A stretch of 64,000 bases of DNA. It comes from Chitinophaga sp. GbtcB8. Its GTDB lineage: Bacteria; Bacteroidota; Bacteroidia; Chitinophagales; Chitinophagaceae. Each line of letters starts with the position of its first letter. The first letter of the stretch is position 1. The notes beneath the pieces are model-generated. The model was not told the origin of the DNA, searched no databases, and saw only the letters and a list, made by a program, of their open reading frames with translations. Positions 28,272 through 37,120 of this stretch are shown here, one piece after another. The DNA lies in the NCBI RefSeq assembly GCF_019091455.1, contig NZ_JAGXJN010000029.1, positions 49,171 through 113,170 on the forward strand. Direction: 5' to 3'. The position numbers were made by a program, and so were the translations under genes.

Positions 28272-29372
28272 ATGCAGGTGTACTTGGATAACATTGTATT
28301 CTCTATTCAAAAAGCAGGTGGCGTATCCGTTTACTGGTATGAGCTGCTACAGGGTATTTTTAACAGCGGCTTGTCCGTGAACCTGCTGAATACGCAACGC
28401 GCCTCTGCAAATATTTTTGAGCGCAGGCTTGATTACAGCCGTTTTGCATGCCTGCGGGAAAGCAGGCTTCCCTTCAAATACCTGCGTTACATGCCCATCC
28501 GCTGCAGGTTACCGGCAACATCCATTTTCCATGGAGGATACCTGCGCGTATCGCCCCAAAAGAATGTCCTGAACATTTTAACCGTTCATGATCTTGCGCA
28601 TGAGCGCAAGCTGGCTACAAAGTTCCCCAGGGGTTTAACCAACATTATACAAAAGGCATACGGCATCCGCCGGGCAGATGGTATTATCTGCATCTCTGAA
28701 AGCACCCGGCAGGAGCTGCTGCATTTTTATCCCTTTGTAAACCCGGAAAAGGTAAAGGTGGTGTATCATGGCATAGCCAATGATTTTTACCCGCTGAATA
28801 AAAGCATCCCGCCATTTTTTACCCTGCCCTTTAACCTGCGGCAGCCTTTTATATTATATGTAGGCGCGCGCAGGAACTATAAGAATTTTGGTATAGCCGT
28901 AAAGGCCCTCAAACAGCTGCCGGAGGTTTATAAGCTGGTGATCGTGGGCGGGGAGCAATGGAGCCGGGAAGAAATGATTGGTTTGCAGGAAATAGCAGGC
29001 CGCTATCACATTTTTGAAAATGTGAGCGCTGCAGATCTGAATGTGCTGTACAATTATGCATTCTGCCTGTTGTATACTTCCATTTATGAAGGCTTCGGAT
29101 TTCCGCCGGGCGAAGCGTTGAAAGCAGGCTGCCCCGTGGTAACCACCAACCGCACTTCCATGCCGGAAGTGGTGGGCCCCGCCGGCCTGCTGGTCGATCA
29201 GCCGGATCCCCTGGCCTTTGCAGAAAAGATCACCTCACTGGAAAATCAACCCTACCGGCAAAGGCTTACCAGGGTAGGGTTACAGCAGGTACAAAAATTT
29301 ACCTGGGAAAAAAGCGTACAGGAAACTATCTCTTTCTATCAAGATTGTTGGAATTATAAATTCTCAAAATGA
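28272..29372 (+). CDS. GT4-type glycosyltransferase (GT-B fold)
   Basis: A 366-residue cytoplasmic retaining glycosyltransferase. The N-domain has the NIVFSIQKAGGVSVYWYEL glycine loop, and the C-domain has YVGARRNYKNFGIAVKAL (about 195-212) and the acidic EGFGFPPGEALKAGCPVVTTN motif (about 274-294) typical of GT4. It overlaps the next FkbM gene by 4 bases (ATGA). Adds one sugar of the repeat unit; donor and acceptor unknown. Confidence 0.93.
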   Translation: MQVYLDNIVFSIQKAGGVSVYWYELLQGIFNSGLSVNLLNTQRASANIFERRLDYSRFACLRESRLPFKYLRYMPIRCRLPATSIFHGGYLRVSPQKNVLNILTVHDLAHERKLATKFPRGLTNIIQKAYGIRRADGIICISESTRQELLHFYPFVNPEKVKVVYHGIANDFYPLNKSIPPFFTLPFNLRQPFILYVGARRNYKNFGIAVKALKQLPEVYKLVIVGGEQWSREEMIGLQEIAGRYHIFENVSAADLNVLYNYAFCLLYTSIYEGFGFPPGEALKAGCPVVTTNRTSMPEVVGPAGLLVDQPDPLAFAEKITSLENQPYRQRLTRVGLQQVQKFTWEKSVQETISFYQDCWNYKFSK

Positions 29373-30106
29373 ACCTCCTATTTAAAATTGCCGATACCGC
29401 AAAAGTGTATCTGACCGCAGGCCGGGGAATTTCTTCGCTGCTGGAAAAAGGCGCTTCAGTGGCCTCTACCCAGATCCTGCATAACTGCCGGCATTACATC
29501 CCTGACCTGAAAGTAATTATAGATGTAGGCGCCAATAAAGGGCAGTTTACCATGGCCGCCAATCATTATTATCCCCGGGCTGCCATCCATTCATTTGAAC
29601 CTTTGCCGGAAGTGTTCCAGGTATTACAGCATACTACCCGCAAGCTGACCGGCGTAAAAACCTATAACCTGGCGCTAGGGAGTTCCAGCGGTTGCCTGAA
29701 ATTTTACCGCAATGCTTATTCCCACGCCAGCTCTGCCTTACAAGTGTCAGGCCTGCAAAAAGATATGATGCCCCAGACCGCTGACACGGACCAGATAACG
29801 GTACCGGTTAAACGCCTGGATGATCTGCTGCCGGATATCCGGCTGTTATCGCCCGCATTATTAAAAATGGATGTGCAGGGTTATGAGAAGGAAGTGCTGA
29901 AAGGCGCTGTGAACGGCCTGCGTAATATCGACTACCTATTATTTGAATCATCCTTTGTACAGATGTATGAAGGGGAGCCCCTGTTTGATGAGATGCATAA
30001 TTTCGTAAAAGAGCTTGGGTTCGAGTTTATTGCCCCGGTAGGATTTTTACAATCGGATCAGCTGCAGATCCTTCAGATGGACTTGTTATACAAAAGAAAA
30101 AGATAG
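29369..30106 (+). CDS. FkbM family methyltransferase
   Basis: A 245-residue SAM-dependent methyltransferase, the second of its kind in the cluster. Key segments are LKVIIDVGANKGQFTMAANH (about 47-66), IHSFEPLPEVFQVL (about 72-85) and LLKMDVQGYEKEVLKGA (about 167-183). Its ATG lies in the ATGA overlap with the GT4 gene. Likely O-methylates a sugar of the exopolysaccharide. Confidence 0.92.
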   Translation: MNLLFKIADTAKVYLTAGRGISSLLEKGASVASTQILHNCRHYIPDLKVIIDVGANKGQFTMAANHYYPRAAIHSFEPLPEVFQVLQHTTRKLTGVKTYNLALGSSSGCLKFYRNAYSHASSALQVSGLQKDMMPQTADTDQITVPVKRLDDLLPDIRLLSPALLKMDVQGYEKEVLKGAVNGLRNIDYLLFESSFVQMYEGEPLFDEMHNFVKELGFEFIAPVGFLQSDQLQILQMDLLYKRKR

Positions 30107-30154
30107 TTGTTATTCCGCTGACCTCAATTTCTACTGCCCCCAAATAAGTGTTTT

Positions 30155-31558
30155 ATGAAATGGAATACAGATGTTAGTTATTATATTAGACTGTTGATCG
30201 ATTATGTGGTGCTGACCTTGTTTTTCCTGTGCACGCGCCGGTATATAGCCGGACAGGGAGATGTGTTCTTTTCTTCCTTTAACTGGCTGCTGCTGGGCAT
30301 CAGCTTAATTGCATGGACTATCATCGGCATTTCAGTGCACTTATATGACGACTTCCGCACCCGCCCCTTTTCCATTGAGCTGGTAGCTATTCTTAAAACA
30401 GTGCTGATCCATGCCTGTTTACTTACCTTCCTGTTCTTTTATTTTTTTAAATACTATCCATATCCCCGCACCTTCACGTTGCTGTATAACCTGCTTGTTT
30501 TTTCAGGGATCGTTATCGTCAAATACATCGTTAAAAAATCCCTGCTGCGCTTACAGATCATGGGTTATAATACAAAAAATGTACTGATCGTAGGCACGGG
30601 TGATATGGGGATGAACTTTTACAAGACCATCCTGGATAATGAGCATTTTGGCTACCGCTGTGTAGGTTTTGTAGATGAGCAAACCAATACGCACCTCAAC
30701 GGGCAGTTCCTGGGCACCCTGCCGGATCTGAAAAGGATCCTGGAAGAGCATGATATTGACGACGTGGTAGTAGCCATGCCCGGCGGTTTAAATGAGCAGC
30801 TGCACCAGATCATTGTAATGAGTGAGCAGGAAGCCAAACGGGTACGGATCATTGCAGATTGTTATAACTACTGTACTAGTACCGCCAGTATGCACCTTTG
30901 CGGTAACCTTCCGTTGTTAACCATCCGTTCCTCCCCGCTGGATGATCCTGCCAGGCAGCGCCTGAAACGGTTTTTGGATGTTACCATCAGCATACTGCTT
31001 TTTATTTCCATGTTTAGCTGGCTGTTCCCCATCATAGCTCTGCTTATTAAGCTCACCTCCAAAGGACCGGTATTGTATAAGCAGGAAAGATGGGGATTAA
31101 AGAACCGGAAAATAACCTGTTACAAGTTCCGCTCCATGGTACAGGATTGTGATATGGTGGATGCCAGCGGCCGTTTTTTACAGGCTACCCCAAATGATAA
31201 ACGCATCACCCCCATTGGTAAGCTCCTGCGTAAAAGCAGCCTGGATGAGCTGCCGCAGTTCATTAACGTACTGCGGGGCGATATGACGCTGGTAGGTCCC
31301 CGGCCGCATGCCATACCCCTGCACATGGAGTCTAAACAAACTATACAGCGTTATATGCTGCGCCACCTGGTAAAACCGGGTATTACGGGCTGGGCCCAGG
31401 TAAATGGCTGCCGTGGTGAAACCCGCTTGCCCGGGCAAATGCAAAAGCGGGTAGACCTGGACCTGTGGTATATTGAGAATTACAGCTGCTGGCTGGATTG
31501 CCAGATCATTCTGCAAACCTGCATGAATATGATCAAGGGAGATAAACAAGCGTATTAA
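30155..31558 (+). CDS. Undecaprenyl-phosphate sugar-1-phosphate transferase (WcaJ/WbaP type)
   Basis: A 467-residue initiating phosphoglycosyltransferase that loads the first sugar phosphate on undecaprenyl phosphate. Four N-terminal helices (about 10-125), a Rossmann-like CoA-binding-type region (about 140-260, VLIVGTGDMGMNF) and the C-terminal catalytic domain (about 265-467) with KRFLDVTIS, YKFRSM, SLDELPQ, GPRPH and KPGITGWAQVNG are all present. The size and layout match the exopolysaccharide phosphotransferases that load glucose or a related hexose. Its stop overlaps the stop of the opposite-strand FkbM gene. Confidence 0.95.
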   Translation: MKWNTDVSYYIRLLIDYVVLTLFFLCTRRYIAGQGDVFFSSFNWLLLGISLIAWTIIGISVHLYDDFRTRPFSIELVAILKTVLIHACLLTFLFFYFFKYYPYPRTFTLLYNLLVFSGIVIVKYIVKKSLLRLQIMGYNTKNVLIVGTGDMGMNFYKTILDNEHFGYRCVGFVDEQTNTHLNGQFLGTLPDLKRILEEHDIDDVVVAMPGGLNEQLHQIIVMSEQEAKRVRIIADCYNYCTSTASMHLCGNLPLLTIRSSPLDDPARQRLKRFLDVTISILLFISMFSWLFPIIALLIKLTSKGPVLYKQERWGLKNRKITCYKFRSMVQDCDMVDASGRFLQATPNDKRITPIGKLLRKSSLDELPQFINVLRGDMTLVGPRPHAIPLHMESKQTIQRYMLRHLVKPGITGWAQVNGCRGETRLPGQMQKRVDLDLWYIENYSCWLDCQIILQTCMNMIKGDKQAY

Positions 31559-32439
31559 CGGGCGCTTTTGCGCAGCGCCACAATATTCTGGAAGGCAAAT
31601 ATTTCATATTGGGTAACATTGTATTTCCCCAGGGGTTTCAAACCATCCGGCAATAAACGGTAAAAGTCATAACCGGGCAGCACAGCTACAATATCCCTGA
31701 AAAAAGTGCGGGATATTACATTCATTTCATTGAACTCTATTTGCACGGCTGCTATAAGGCCACGCGCAATGGCTGTTTGAGCGCCTTTTAATACACCCAG
31801 CTCATGCCCTTCGGTATCAATTTTCAGTAAGGCAATTTTGGAGAGCTGGTTACCGGCTATAAAATCATCAATAGTAGTAAGGGTAATATGTTTTTCCTCT
31901 GCCTGCCCTTCATGCAATTGCTCTATAACTTCTTTGTAAATGCTGGCGTGTTCGGAGCCCCCATCGCCCGCATAATCATAAATGGCGGCAGTAGCAGGTA
32001 CTTCACCGGCGCCCAGCTGCACAGGGGTGAACCGGTAGGTGCGGGCAGCGGCTTCCAGCTTTTTAAAAGCTGCAGGGTGCGGCTCAAAAGCAAAAAGAGG
32101 CAGGCGTATGTGCTGCTTACGCAGCATAATGGAGTAATGCCCTATATTAGCGCCAATATCAAGAATAACCCCGTCATTCAGCTTGCCATTGTTAATAAGG
32201 TAACGGATAAAAGCCTTTTCCCCCGACAGGTAATCATTTTCAGAGTTGCGGATGCCCAGGCCGGACATGCTTAGCTTATACAGGAACAGGTGCGCCGGGT
32301 AAAACATTTTCCGGGCAAACAGGTATGCATAGGCTTGCTTGAAAGATCTGCCAAGGAGATTCATGGGTGATATTGTTAGGGTATTGCAGGTATTAAATAT
32401 ACCATTATTGGGTAGGGGAAAGTTGTTCATTTTGTTCAT
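31555..32439 (-). CDS. FkbM family methyltransferase
   Basis: A 294-residue SAM-dependent methyltransferase, the third FkbM protein in this locus but on the opposite strand. Motifs are GVILDIGANIGHYSIMLR (about 91-108), LFAFEPHPAAFKKLEAA (about 115-131) and IALLKIDTEGHELGVLKGA (about 205-223). It converges on the WcaJ-type gene with a 4-base overlap of stop codons, and its start region overlaps the promoter of the divergent ComA-like gene. Probably also an exopolysaccharide-modifying enzyme, separately regulated. Confidence 0.92.
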   Translation of the reverse strand: MNKMNNFPLPNNGIFNTCNTLTISPMNLLGRSFKQAYAYLFARKMFYPAHLFLYKLSMSGLGIRNSENDYLSGEKAFIRYLINNGKLNDGVILDIGANIGHYSIMLRKQHIRLPLFAFEPHPAAFKKLEAAARTYRFTPVQLGAGEVPATAAIYDYAGDGGSEHASIYKEVIEQLHEGQAEEKHITLTTIDDFIAGNQLSKIALLKIDTEGHELGVLKGAQTAIARGLIAAVQIEFNEMNVISRTFFRDIVAVLPGYDFYRLLPDGLKPLGKYNVTQYEIFAFQNIVALRKSAR

Positions 32440-32460
32440 TGAGATTTGATCCTATCTTTG
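32431..32460 (+). promoter_or_regulatory. Bacteroidota-type promoter of the ComA-like gene
   Basis: TTTG at 32431-32434, an 18-base spacer and TATCTTTG at 32453-32460 match the TTTG / TAnnTTTG pattern. Transcription would begin near 32467, a few bases before the ATG at 32475. The element overlaps the start codon of the minus-strand FkbM gene. Confidence 0.7.
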
Positions 32461-32474
32461 CCGTGGAATTAATC

Positions 32475-33251
32475 ATGGAAACTATGAATTTTAACCTGGA
32501 TAAGATCCCCGGACGTACCGCACAGCCACGCACTTACGGGCTTACAATGGTAACTGATAAAGGTTTAAGCCTGCAGGATACCAAAGACCTCCTTTCCGTG
32601 GCGGCTCAGCATGTGGATATAGTGAAGCTGGCCTTTGGTACCGCGCATGTAACGCCTAACCTGGCAGAAAAGATAAAAACATACCAGTCGTATAATATAC
32701 CCGTGTACTTTGGCGGCCTGCTGTTTGAAGCCTTTTTGGTACGTAACCAGTATAATGATTATGTAAATGCCATAAAGGAATATGGCATCAATTATATAGA
32801 AGTATCCGATGGCTCCATCGATATTCCGCATGCGGAAAAGTGCGGGTATATAGAAAAGCTGGCTAAGCTGGGCGCCGTATTAAGTGAAGTCGGCTCTAAA
32901 GATAAGGACCGGCAGCATATTACGCCGCCGTATAAATGGATAGAGCTGATGAAAGCAGAAATGGAAGCCGGTGCGCAATACGTAATTGCAGAAGCGCGTG
33001 AAATGGGTACCGTAGGGCTGTACCGCGATTCAGGGGAAGTAAGGGAAGGGCTGGTGCAGGAGATCCTCACAAAAATCCCCCATGAAAAGATCATCTGGGA
33101 AGCGCCGCAAAAGAACCAGCAGCTTTATTTCCTGGAGCTCATAGGCTGTAATGCCAACCTGGGTAATATTGACCCGCATGAGGTAATTCCCCTGGAAGCC
33201 ATGCGCATAGGGCTGAGAGGGGATAGTTTTCATTTTTATTTAGGAGAATAG
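32475..33251 (+). CDS. Phosphosulfolactate synthase (ComA) family protein
   Basis: A 258-residue TIM-barrel protein of the ComA family, which adds sulfite to phosphoenolpyruvate to make phosphosulfolactate. The ATG at 32475 is preferred to the in-frame TTG at 32439 because the promoter lies between them; an ATG at 32484 is also possible. Characteristic parts are GLTMVTDKGLS, VDIVKLAFGTAHV, PVYFGGLLFEAF, YIEVSDGSI, GAVLSEVGSKD, YVIAEAREMG and IIWEAPQKNQQLYFLELIG. Methanogens use the enzyme for coenzyme M, bacilli for spore sulfolactate. In this phylum it could feed cysteate and sulfonolipid synthesis, which is inference. A strong terminator follows. Confidence 0.9.
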   Translation: METMNFNLDKIPGRTAQPRTYGLTMVTDKGLSLQDTKDLLSVAAQHVDIVKLAFGTAHVTPNLAEKIKTYQSYNIPVYFGGLLFEAFLVRNQYNDYVNAIKEYGINYIEVSDGSIDIPHAEKCGYIEKLAKLGAVLSEVGSKDKDRQHITPPYKWIELMKAEMEAGAQYVIAEAREMGTVGLYRDSGEVREGLVQEILTKIPHEKIIWEAPQKNQQLYFLELIGCNANLGNIDPHEVIPLEAMRIGLRGDSFHFYLGE

Positions 33252-33270
33252 CCGAATAGTTATAAAAGGT

Positions 33271-33303
33271 CCGGCAGGTTTTATAGGCTGCCGGGCTTTT
33301 TTT
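33271..33303 (+). terminator. Intrinsic terminator of the ComA-like gene
   Basis: Perfect 7-bp stem CCGGCAG / CTGCCGG with a 10-base loop followed by GCTTTTTTT. The T-tract reaches the stop codon of the convergent Fic gene. Confidence 0.9.
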
Positions 33304-34624
33304 ATTTTTTGATCCTTGCTTCCGCATTTTGGGTAGGAAAGTATTGTAGCCTGCTTCCGTTTTTCCTGAAAGCAAGTATGCCTTTATCAACCAATAATTG
33401 CAGATCAGTTCTGGCAGTTTGGTTACTTATTTTAAATCGTGTTTCTACTTGTTTTACCGTAAAATAGACAGTGTTATCCAAAAGGATATCCTTTAAAAGT
33501 ATCACTTGCCGGTCATTATAATCTGTATAACGTATAAGTGCAAGTGTGTTTTGTTTCTCATCTGTTTTTTTGCGGATGTACTTTTTCAGGTCTTCCAGGG
33601 CTGTCTGGATCGCTTCAAGATTATAAAGAATGAAATACGTAAGATCGTTTTCATCCAGTTCTGTATGTAAATAGGCTCTTGCATACCTGGCCTTTGATTC
33701 CAATATAATTCTCGACACAGACATGTACTCAATTAACCAATAACCCTTCTTTATCAGGTACCAGTAAAATACAGTGCGTGCGGTACGGCCATTCCCATCA
33801 GAAAAGGGATGGATGTATCCAATTAAGAAGTGTAATATAATGGCTTTGGAAATAGGATGAACAAATAATGCATCTTTATTATGATCGTTGGCATAATGGC
33901 AAAAAGCATCCATAAGTTCTTCCAGGTATATATGCGATGGTGGGGTGTAAATTACATTGCCGGTTTGTACATCCACAACGTTTACCTGGTCATCCTTTCT
34001 GAATTGGCCCTCTTCTGAAACTGCTCCCAGTGTTCCTTTTGATATAATGCTATGTATCTCAAGTATTCTTTTTGTTGTAATAGTAAGGCCTTTATTCGCA
34101 ACTACCCACTGCATAGCGGCATAGTTGTTTGCAATCATTTGTTCAGAAGTGTTTTTAGGCTTACGGCTGGTTTCCAGCATCTCTTTAGCAATCTTGCGGG
34201 TTGTAGCCGCTCCTTCCAGCTGACTGGATGCGATGGCTTCCTCCATTAAAGAACTGATCAGGTACCGGTCCTTATCATCTTCTGGGATAATAGAGCTGCT
34301 TTGCAATACACCGCCCAGGTTCATATCCAGTTCATGTAAGTATTGCTGGATTATAGAAGGGGAGCTAATATTAAAATGAAAACCCTTATGATCTGAAAAT
34401 AGGACTTTACGTTTTCCAAGTCTGGCTGATTTTACGGCAAACCATAGTTTCTCTGGCAAAATGCCCCATTCCTTTGCAATATATTTCCATTTTTCCCAGT
34501 ATGGGTAAGCAGTTTCTTCTTTTTCAAAAAAAGGTTTGAACTTTTCCAACCGGGTCAGCTCTTCTAATACATTTCTATAGTCATACTTTTTACCAGTAAA
34601 TGGAGGCCGCTGAGGTATTCTCAT
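33302..34624 (-). CDS. Fic domain protein with autoinhibitory motif and winged helix
   Basis: A 440-residue Fic protein that probably transfers AMP from ATP to a target protein. The ATG at 34624 is chosen over an upstream TTG because an AGGAG sequence sits 7 bases before it, which is unusual in this phylum. The inhibitory helix motif SSQLEG (133-138) is N-terminal to the Fic core, as in class II Fic proteins, and the catalytic motif is HPFSDGNGRTAR (272-283) with His272. The C-terminus (about 375-440) is a winged helix-turn-helix (FKISNQTARTDLQLLVDKGIL). The gene is richer in A+T than its neighbours, and its start lies in a cluster of inverted repeats. Confidence 0.94.
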   Translation of the reverse strand: MRIPQRPPFTGKKYDYRNVLEELTRLEKFKPFFEKEETAYPYWEKWKYIAKEWGILPEKLWFAVKSARLGKRKVLFSDHKGFHFNISSPSIIQQYLHELDMNLGGVLQSSSIIPEDDKDRYLISSLMEEAIASSQLEGAATTRKIAKEMLETSRKPKNTSEQMIANNYAAMQWVVANKGLTITTKRILEIHSIISKGTLGAVSEEGQFRKDDQVNVVDVQTGNVIYTPPSHIYLEELMDAFCHYANDHNKDALFVHPISKAIILHFLIGYIHPFSDGNGRTARTVFYWYLIKKGYWLIEYMSVSRIILESKARYARAYLHTELDENDLTYFILYNLEAIQTALEDLKKYIRKKTDEKQNTLALIRYTDYNDRQVILLKDILLDNTVYFTVKQVETRFKISNQTARTDLQLLVDKGILAFRKNGSRLQYFPTQNAEARIKK

Positions 34625-34700
34625 AATATCTCCTAATTTCTCCAAATTTAGGAGATTTTCCCCATTTTCCTCCTAATTTCGGAGAAATTAGGAGATATTA
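34624..34700 (-). promoter_or_regulatory. Nested inverted repeats over the fic start: likely operator
   Basis: A perfect 20-bp inverted repeat has arms at 34624-34643 and 34681-34700, and two more copies of the half-site (core CTCCTAAWTT) lie inside at 34644-34655 and 34670-34680, giving four alternating half-sites. One arm contains the AGGAG ribosome site and the first base of the start codon. The minus strand also carries TAAATTTG, a match to the -7 box, inside the array. Either a repressor site (perhaps for the protein's own winged helix) or, if transcription starts further upstream, an RNA stem hiding the ribosome site. Confidence 0.75.
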
Positions 34701-34855
34701 GAAAATTGCATAAGTAATTGATTATAAAATAATAGTAATAAAAATTCCTTTCTTTCATCTACAGGTGCTCCTTAGTTTTTTGCAAATCAATCTACTGGTC
34801 CACCATATCTTCCGGGCCCCAAGCTGCGTCTTAAATATCAGGCACATGATTAAGC

Positions 34856-37111
34856 CTACTCCACATACACCTCATCACAACACACTGCCGCCAGCTTATT
34901 CCCCGGCGCTCCGCGCCAGGCCGGTATCACCGGTAGGCAACGCGCCGTTATTCGTACATACCGCGCCTGCACCCCCGCAAACCGTATATTACAATCATTG
35001 ATCTGCACCGTATAATCTTCCGCTTTCAGCTGTGGTAGCTGCTGTGACCCCATGGAAATAAAATTCACACCGTCAGCAGAGCTTTCCACTATCACCGCCA
35101 CCGGGTTAAAAATATAATGCCGCGCATCCTGCAAAAAATGTGTGCTTATTTGTTGTATGGTTTTGTTATCCCCAAGATCTATCGTAGCTACCAGGTCTTT
35201 GCCGTAAATAAACAGCCAGTTGGTGCTGAAATCATTTGTGCCCGTTACGCCGTTGGTAAGTGTTTGTTCTTTATTGGCAGGGTATTCCGGTGCATAGGGG
35301 TTTAATAATTTCACCGGCGCTCTGAAAGCCAGGCTGTTCACCCATTTCCGGGCAAACAACGTGTCCCATTCCCGCTGGTAGTCATCCGGGCTAATGCCGT
35401 TTTCAGCAAGCACAGTTACACCGGCCTGTTTGCACTGTTCCACAAATTTTTGCACACGCCCGGGCCACCGCGGATTTACAGTATACCCGTTGCCATCCGG
35501 CACCAGGTAACCATGTTTTTCCGTACCAAAAAAACGGGATTGTTGTAACACGGTGTATTCCAGCGGCAGGCGGGCATTCCGCACCCGGCTGGCCAGCAGG
35601 GTATCCCCATCCACGGCTTTTTCCGCATGATCTAATAAGGTAGCATATTTATCAATAGCGGCAGGCGAAAGGTAATTGGAAAAATTATTTGCCGGGTTAC
35701 CGTAAATATCCAGCTGTGCCTTAGTGTGTTGCAGGGTATCGCTCAGGGCTTGTAAATACTGCGCTATAAAAGGGCCGGCCTTGCCATAATAACCATCCAG
35801 GAAACCGGTGATAATAGCCGTAGCCAGTTTGTCCGGGTTCCACAGCAGCTTGGCCTGCAGATAGCTGTTAAGCTCCGCCATATCGCTATACGTATCTGCG
35901 CTGCCTTGTGAAAAAACGCCTTTTACTTTATTGGCGGCAAAGTATTGCAGGTTAGCCTGCAGGTTATTGTAATCCGGGAATGGCGCCAGGTAATTGGTGA
36001 ACTGGGTGGTGTAGTCCCAGACAAATAAATTAGGGGTCAGCGCGCCCCAGTCCTGCAGGTTTTTGCGGAAGCCGGCAGCAGAAGGCGCACTGCTTAAAGG
36101 CTCCTGCCGGTAAGCGTCAATGCTGCTAAGCATAATGTACACATTAGCTGCAGGTTTGGTTTGCTGCGGCGGGCGGGCTGTTTGCTGGTAGGCCAGGGTG
36201 CTGAACTGCTGTTTCGGGAAAGTGGCCGCCACCTTATTTACAAAACGTATAAGCGTACCTGTGGCACTGCCCTCTGCAGCATTTATCTTACTGCATTGGT
36301 CGCAGGTACAAAAGCCGCCTCCATCTTCTGCTGCAATGGACCAATATAATGCATCGGGGTTATCAGCAATGGCTTTGCGCAAATGATCTACAGTGATCTT
36401 AAACACGGCTTCATTGCTTAAGCATAATTGGGTAGCCTGCCGGCTGCCATTTACCAGCGCATAATATTCCGGGTGGGCGGCAAAATAAGTATTGGGGGGC
36501 ACCAGCTTAAAAAAGGAATGCCCCCATAAACCCCAGAGATCCTCAAAACGCTGCAGGTGGTGCCATTCCAGGTATTCGTTATCAAATGCAGCAGGGTAGT
36601 AGGTTTCCCGGTAAAGGAATGCAGGCTCCTGTTTATCCGTTAGCTGTGCGGGCAGGTGCAGGTTACTGCTGTGTGGCACGGTGGCTGGTATGCCGGCATA
36701 TTTACGGCAGCCGCAGTATTTTTCCAGTAAGGTATATACGCCGTATACCACACCTTTTCCCCGGCTGCCTTTTATGTACAGGTTGCCTTGTACGTCGGTA
36801 GTAAGTAAAAAACCTTCATTTTTCAGCGGGCGTGTATCATACTTTTCTCCTGCGCCGGTATTACCAATAAAAATGGCCGGTTGCTGCCGGTAGCTTTTTT
36901 CTTTGATCAGGGGCAGGCTGGCGCCGGATATGCGTTTTACATAATCCTGTAACACGCCGGCGGCATGGGTTTCATTCTTACCCGCATCTTCCGGTATTAC
37001 GATCACGTATTTGGAGGCGCCATTGGTTACAAGGTTAATTTGCCCCGGCTGGCAACCGGTGTAGCCAAATAGCGTTATTAGCAGCATCCATGTAAACATA
37101 GTCCTGAACAT
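34856..37111 (-). CDS. DUF4838 glycosidase-like lipoprotein
   Basis: A 751-residue lipoprotein with lipobox GYTGC (Cys20). An N-terminal GH20b-like alpha/beta domain (about 30-150, YVIVIPEDAGKNETHAAGVLQDYVKRISG) precedes the DUF4838 barrel-like domain (about 190-470), which has the family's Cys cluster in EDGGGFCTCDQCS (about 263-275). The C-terminal part (about 600-751) is an F5/8-type carbohydrate-binding sandwich (WLFIYGKDLVATIDLGDNKT, ARYVRITAR). The gene starts 9 bases after the TPR-barrel gene, so it belongs to that operon and may trim or modify the exported polysaccharide. No activity is established for the family as far as I know. Confidence 0.85.
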   Translation of the reverse strand: MFRTMFTWMLLITLFGYTGCQPGQINLVTNGASKYVIVIPEDAGKNETHAAGVLQDYVKRISGASLPLIKEKSYRQQPAIFIGNTGAGEKYDTRPLKNEGFLLTTDVQGNLYIKGSRGKGVVYGVYTLLEKYCGCRKYAGIPATVPHSSNLHLPAQLTDKQEPAFLYRETYYPAAFDNEYLEWHHLQRFEDLWGLWGHSFFKLVPPNTYFAAHPEYYALVNGSRQATQLCLSNEAVFKITVDHLRKAIADNPDALYWSIAAEDGGGFCTCDQCSKINAAEGSATGTLIRFVNKVAATFPKQQFSTLAYQQTARPPQQTKPAANVYIMLSSIDAYRQEPLSSAPSAAGFRKNLQDWGALTPNLFVWDYTTQFTNYLAPFPDYNNLQANLQYFAANKVKGVFSQGSADTYSDMAELNSYLQAKLLWNPDKLATAIITGFLDGYYGKAGPFIAQYLQALSDTLQHTKAQLDIYGNPANNFSNYLSPAAIDKYATLLDHAEKAVDGDTLLASRVRNARLPLEYTVLQQSRFFGTEKHGYLVPDGNGYTVNPRWPGRVQKFVEQCKQAGVTVLAENGISPDDYQREWDTLFARKWVNSLAFRAPVKLLNPYAPEYPANKEQTLTNGVTGTNDFSTNWLFIYGKDLVATIDLGDNKTIQQISTHFLQDARHYIFNPVAVIVESSADGVNFISMGSQQLPQLKAEDYTVQINDCNIRFAGVQARYVRITARCLPVIPAWRGAPGNKLAAVCCDEVYVE

Positions 37112-37120
37112 GTAATGTGA

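Noticed and set aside
34624..34700. Repeated units considered as a CRISPR fragment
   Set aside because: Units alternate in direction, there are only four, and no spacers or cas genes are present.
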